Part shown: positions 61,869 through 64,000 of the stretch, piece by piece
Layout: each line of letters starts with the position of its first letter
Position numbering within the stretch: the stretch's first letter is position 1
DNA from: an uncultured Lachnospiraceae bacterium
Lineage (GTDB): Bacteria; Bacillota; Clostridia; Lachnospirales; Lachnospiraceae
Direction of reading: 5' to 3'
Length of the DNA: 64,000 bases
Assembly (NCBI GenBank): GCA_947243855.1
Contig: CAMXIK010000010.1
Coordinates: 1-64,000, forward strand
Notes under the pieces: generated by a model
What the model saw: the letters and a program-made list of their open reading frames with translations, nothing else
Told to the model about the DNA's origin: nothing
The model's database searches: none
Translations under genes and position numbers: made by a program

Positions 61869-61897
61869 ATTGTATACAATATACGCGATTCTGTCAA
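61869..61897 (-). promoter_or_regulatory. Promoter and operator of gntR-icd
   Basis: On the minus strand TTGACA (61897-61892), exactly 17 nt and TACAAT (61874-61869). The 12-bp perfect palindrome ATTGTATACAAT (61869-61880) covers the -10 box and fits the FadR-subfamily operator form TnGTnnACnA. Autoregulation by blocking polymerase is expected. Confidence 0.72.
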
Positions 61898-62814
61898 TAA
61901 TATCTGCACATTTTTTCTATGTCCAACATCCCCCAGCCCTGCTTGCTGCCATCCTCACCCAGATCTTTTGCAGTAAAAATCATTTGCCGTTTTACTTGTT
62001 CACTGCTCGCATAAGGGTATTTCTGTAAAAAGAGGGCCGCCGCGCCGGAGACGATCGGGGTGGACATGGACGTGCCGCTCTTTCTGATATAGGCGTCCCT
62101 ATAGTTTCCCCTCCTGTCCCGATAGCACTGTACATTGCAGGACATGACATCCGTACCGGGCGCTACAATATCCGGTTTCCTGTAAGGCAGATCGCTCCTG
62201 CCTCTTCCGGAATAATTTTCACACAGATCCCTTCTCGCCCCAAAATAGCCGCCCTCATGGCATCCCACCGTAATGACCTTACGGCTCTCGCCAAGGGGAG
62301 ACAGAGATCCTTTCTCCGGTCCTTTGTTTCCGGCGGCGCAGACCACAACCACTCCCTGTTCACAAACCGCCTCTAAAAGTCCAGCCAGCGCATCCATGCG
62401 CTCCCCATCCCCACTCTCACCGATCCCGACGGAAATATTCAGCACACGGATACGGTAACGCAGACGATTCTCTATCACCCAGAGAAGTCCTTGGTACATG
62501 CTGTCGATACTGCCCTCCCCCTTTTCATCAAGCACCTTGCCTACACAAAGTCTGCATGTAGGCGCAATTCCAGAAAACCGTCCTTTGGAAAGTCTTCCGC
62601 TTCCGCCGATACATCCGGCCACATGCGTTCCGTGTCCGCTATCATCGTAAGCGTCCTTTTTATCGTTTACAAAATCACAAAAAGCGATAACCCTGTCTTC
62701 AAAATCAGGATGACCGCCTATTCCCGTATCCAGAACCGCAACGCAGATTTCCTGTGACGCCACATCATACTGTATTCTGTCGCTGCACCCTAGTTGTCTC
62801 TTTACCCTGTCCAT
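61894..62814 (-). CDS. Intracellular subtilisin-type (S8) serine protease
   Basis: A 306-residue subtilase with no signal peptide and almost no propeptide, so probably cytoplasmic. The catalytic triad is Asp in CVAVLDTGIGGHPDF, His in DSGHGTHVAGCIGG and Ser in KSGTSMSTPIVSGAAALF; the oxyanion Asn is in VCAAGNKGPEKG. It is Cys-rich for the family (about eleven). The ATG at 62814 has no separate SD; GGGAG in the 3' arm of the preceding terminator hairpin is the nearest candidate. Its last bases overlap the gntR promoter -35. Substrates are unknown. Confidence 0.92.
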   Translation of the reverse strand: MDRVKRQLGCSDRIQYDVASQEICVAVLDTGIGGHPDFEDRVIAFCDFVNDKKDAYDDSGHGTHVAGCIGGSGRLSKGRFSGIAPTCRLCVGKVLDEKGEGSIDSMYQGLLWVIENRLRYRIRVLNISVGIGESGDGERMDALAGLLEAVCEQGVVVVCAAGNKGPEKGSLSPLGESRKVITVGCHEGGYFGARRDLCENYSGRGRSDLPYRKPDIVAPGTDVMSCNVQCYRDRRGNYRDAYIRKSGTSMSTPIVSGAAALFLQKYPYASSEQVKRQMIFTAKDLGEDGSKQGWGMLDIEKMCRYY

Positions 62815-62827
62815 CGTACATAAAAAA

Positions 62828-62861
62828 ACTCCCGGCTTTAGATATATATTATGCCGGGAGT
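62828..62861. terminator. Strong intrinsic terminator after the surface-protein gene
   Basis: ACTCCCGGC (62828-62836) and GCCGGGAGT (62853-62861) form a 9-bp GC-rich stem with a 16-nt loop. On the minus strand seven T follow, so termination should be efficient. It lies 14 bp before the start of the protease gene. Confidence 0.9.
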
Positions 62862-62886
62862 CAATTTATGCGCATATTCTACATTT

Positions 62887-64000
62887 TTATTTTCTATGCC
62901 CTATCCTGCGAAGTCTTCTCCGCCACCGCATCCATGTCGTCTTCCGATAGAAAAACATCGCCATCGACAGGAAGAACAAACCGGCACAGAGGAAATACTT
63001 CGGATGGATGCTGTAATCTCCGGTATCCGGGGAAGCGTCCTTCTTTCCGAGGGAGACAAACACCGCCTGCCCATCTTTCACGTCCGCAACCGCGACGCCG
63101 GAAGAACCATAATTATAGATACCGTAATCGGAGAAATGAGCCGCCTGAAACGCCACCGCGTCTTTTCCGTTTACCGATACGATACGGCTGTCAACCTCCT
63201 CCAACTGCCCATCCTCGTCCAGACACACTACATGAAGGTTATTTGACAGCACACCGCTTGGAAGCGGCATGGTAATTTCCACCCGCTGTTTTCCTAGTCC
63301 CGTGATCGGTACATTGGTATGAGTATCCGTCATTTTGATCTCATATGCGTGCAGGGAATGGGGCAGTTTATTTCCATAAATCGACTTGTACACATCGCCG
63401 ATCTTCACCTTCGCTTCCTCGCTGTCCGCTATCTCAATCCGATAGCTGCCCTCATCGCCTTCCATAACCGCCGTCACATCCTGCGGTACGGAATAGCTGT
63501 TATTCATCACGGCGATGCCCGAACCCTGCTCCTGCGATTCCTCATCCGCAAACATAAAAGGCGAACCCTGCTCCAACGTATAAGACTTACCGCCATAGGA
63601 AATCGACTCTCCCGCTACCGGACCCTTATTCCGCCTGTACAGGATCGTCAGCGCGCCGTTTTCTTCCGATGAATCTCCGCCATTCGACCCTGCCGCTTTT
63701 TCCTCATCAACAGCCTGATCCGCCGCTGCAGCTTCGGCATCCGCCGCCTGATCGTCTGCGGAAGCCGCCGTTTCGTCTCCCCAGATCTCTTCATCCGCAC
63801 TGCCCTTCCGGCAGATCACGCCAAAAAACTCGCTTCCCACAGAGGACAGACAAGTCCCAGTCAAATCCGTGATCCCCTTCGGAATCACATAAGTGCGTAT
63901 TCCCGTAAAAACAGGCCCCCTGTAGGTATCGCGGTACAGCTTTGTAGCCGCCTCCTCATAAGAGCGGGCTGGGAGCGTATCTCCCTCAAAAACAACCACG
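62887..64000 (-). CDS. C-terminal part of a sortase-anchored surface protein (start outside the window)
   Basis: At least 370 residues, open at the window edge. The sequence ends with a cell-wall sorting signal: SPDTG, a hydrophobic helix (YFLCAGLFFLSMAMFFY) and a basic tail (RKTTWMRWRRRLRRIGHRK). SPxTG-type signals are known substrates of class B-like sortases in Clostridioides. Upstream lies an Ala/Asp/Glu-rich low-complexity linker (residues about 75-115 of the visible part) and domains without recognised family (NKLPHSLHAYEIKMTDTHTN, HFSDYGIYNYG, the latter like surface-protein repeats). Function, probably adhesion or surface interaction, is inferred. Confidence 0.75.
   Translation of the reverse strand, partial: VVVFEGDTLPARSYEEAATKLYRDTYRGPVFTGIRTYVIPKGITDLTGTCLSSVGSEFFGVICRKGSADEEIWGDETAASADDQAADAEAAAADQAVDEEKAAGSNGGDSSEENGALTILYRRNKGPVAGESISYGGKSYTLEQGSPFMFADEESQEQGSGIAVMNNSYSVPQDVTAVMEGDEGSYRIEIADSEEAKVKIGDVYKSIYGNKLPHSLHAYEIKMTDTHTNVPITGLGKQRVEITMPLPSGVLSNNLHVVCLDEDGQLEEVDSRIVSVNGKDAVAFQAAHFSDYGIYNYGSSGVAVADVKDGQAVFVSLGKKDASPDTGDYSIHPKYFLCAGLFFLSMAMFFYRKTTWMRWRRRLRRIGHRK

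Overview
The window reads as chromosomal core sequence from a spore-forming, anaerobic member of the Clostridia, most probably a Lachnospiraceae-type gut bacterium. This placement is inferred from gene content: sporulation genes yqfC/yqfD and BofC-like, SpoVB-like and FtsK/SpoIIIE genes, electron-bifurcating NfnAB, the redox repressor Rex, Fhs/FolD one-carbon enzymes, MetH without an activation domain, and GC content near one half. Almost every gene lies on the minus strand. The clear plus-strand genes are a diguanylate cyclase (2362-3489) and an ABC-F ATPase (57855-59780). No tRNA, rRNA, CRISPR array, prophage or insertion sequence was seen, and no gene-free stretch exceeds about 250 bp.

Layout. 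1-3.5 kb: the 5' part of a type IIA topoisomerase B subunit, an unrecognised nuclease-like protein, and a membrane GGDEF protein. 3.5-6.1 kb: leuC-leuD plus a hypothetical gene. 6.2-10.3 kb: a two-component system and a secreted SGNH hydrolase-like protein with a repetitive linker. 10.4-18.3 kb: argC, then a branched-chain and methionine block (lipoprotein, metH, ilvB, two tandem ilvN paralogues, ilvC), with an internal promoter before the second ilvN. 18.4-22.4 kb: an ArsR/HMA metal-response pair with a clear promoter and operator, and a heterodimeric ABC exporter. 22.6-24.4 kb: a chemoreceptor with a structured leader and an 11-base homopolymer. 24.6-30.5 kb: the proline genes proB and proA with a formyl-THF cyclo-ligase, a UPF0291 protein and two flavoproteins.

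30.5-39.3 kb holds the conserved yqfC-yqfD-phoH-pgpH-ybeY run with rlmH upstream, and BofC-like and SpoVB-like genes downstream. The pgpH position is occupied by a protein whose HD catalytic motifs are destroyed. 39.4-45.8 kb has NfnAB, a zinc-ribbon/TPR membrane protein, FolD and Fhs. 45.8-52.3 kb has FtsK/SpoIIIE, TepA, a polytopic membrane protein and MetY. 52.3-57.7 kb has YebC, a CBS-domain HlyC/CorC protein, MazF with no recognisable antitoxin, alanine racemase, a coiled-coil protein and Rex. 57.9-64 kb has the ABC-F protein, isocitrate dehydrogenase with a GntR/FCD regulator, an intracellular subtilase, and the C-terminal part of a sortase-anchored surface protein.

The genes mainly serve amino-acid synthesis (Leu, Ile/Val, Arg, Pro, Met), NAD(P)H and ferredoxin balance, one-carbon metabolism and envelope or sporulation functions. 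The observations most worth a second look are the degenerate PgpH, a small family of intergenic repeats in front of four genes, MazF without MazE, the poly-G leader of the chemoreceptor, and four near-consensus promoters with overlapping palindromic operators or divergent partners (arsR, rex/ABC-F, gntR, and the internal ilv promoter).
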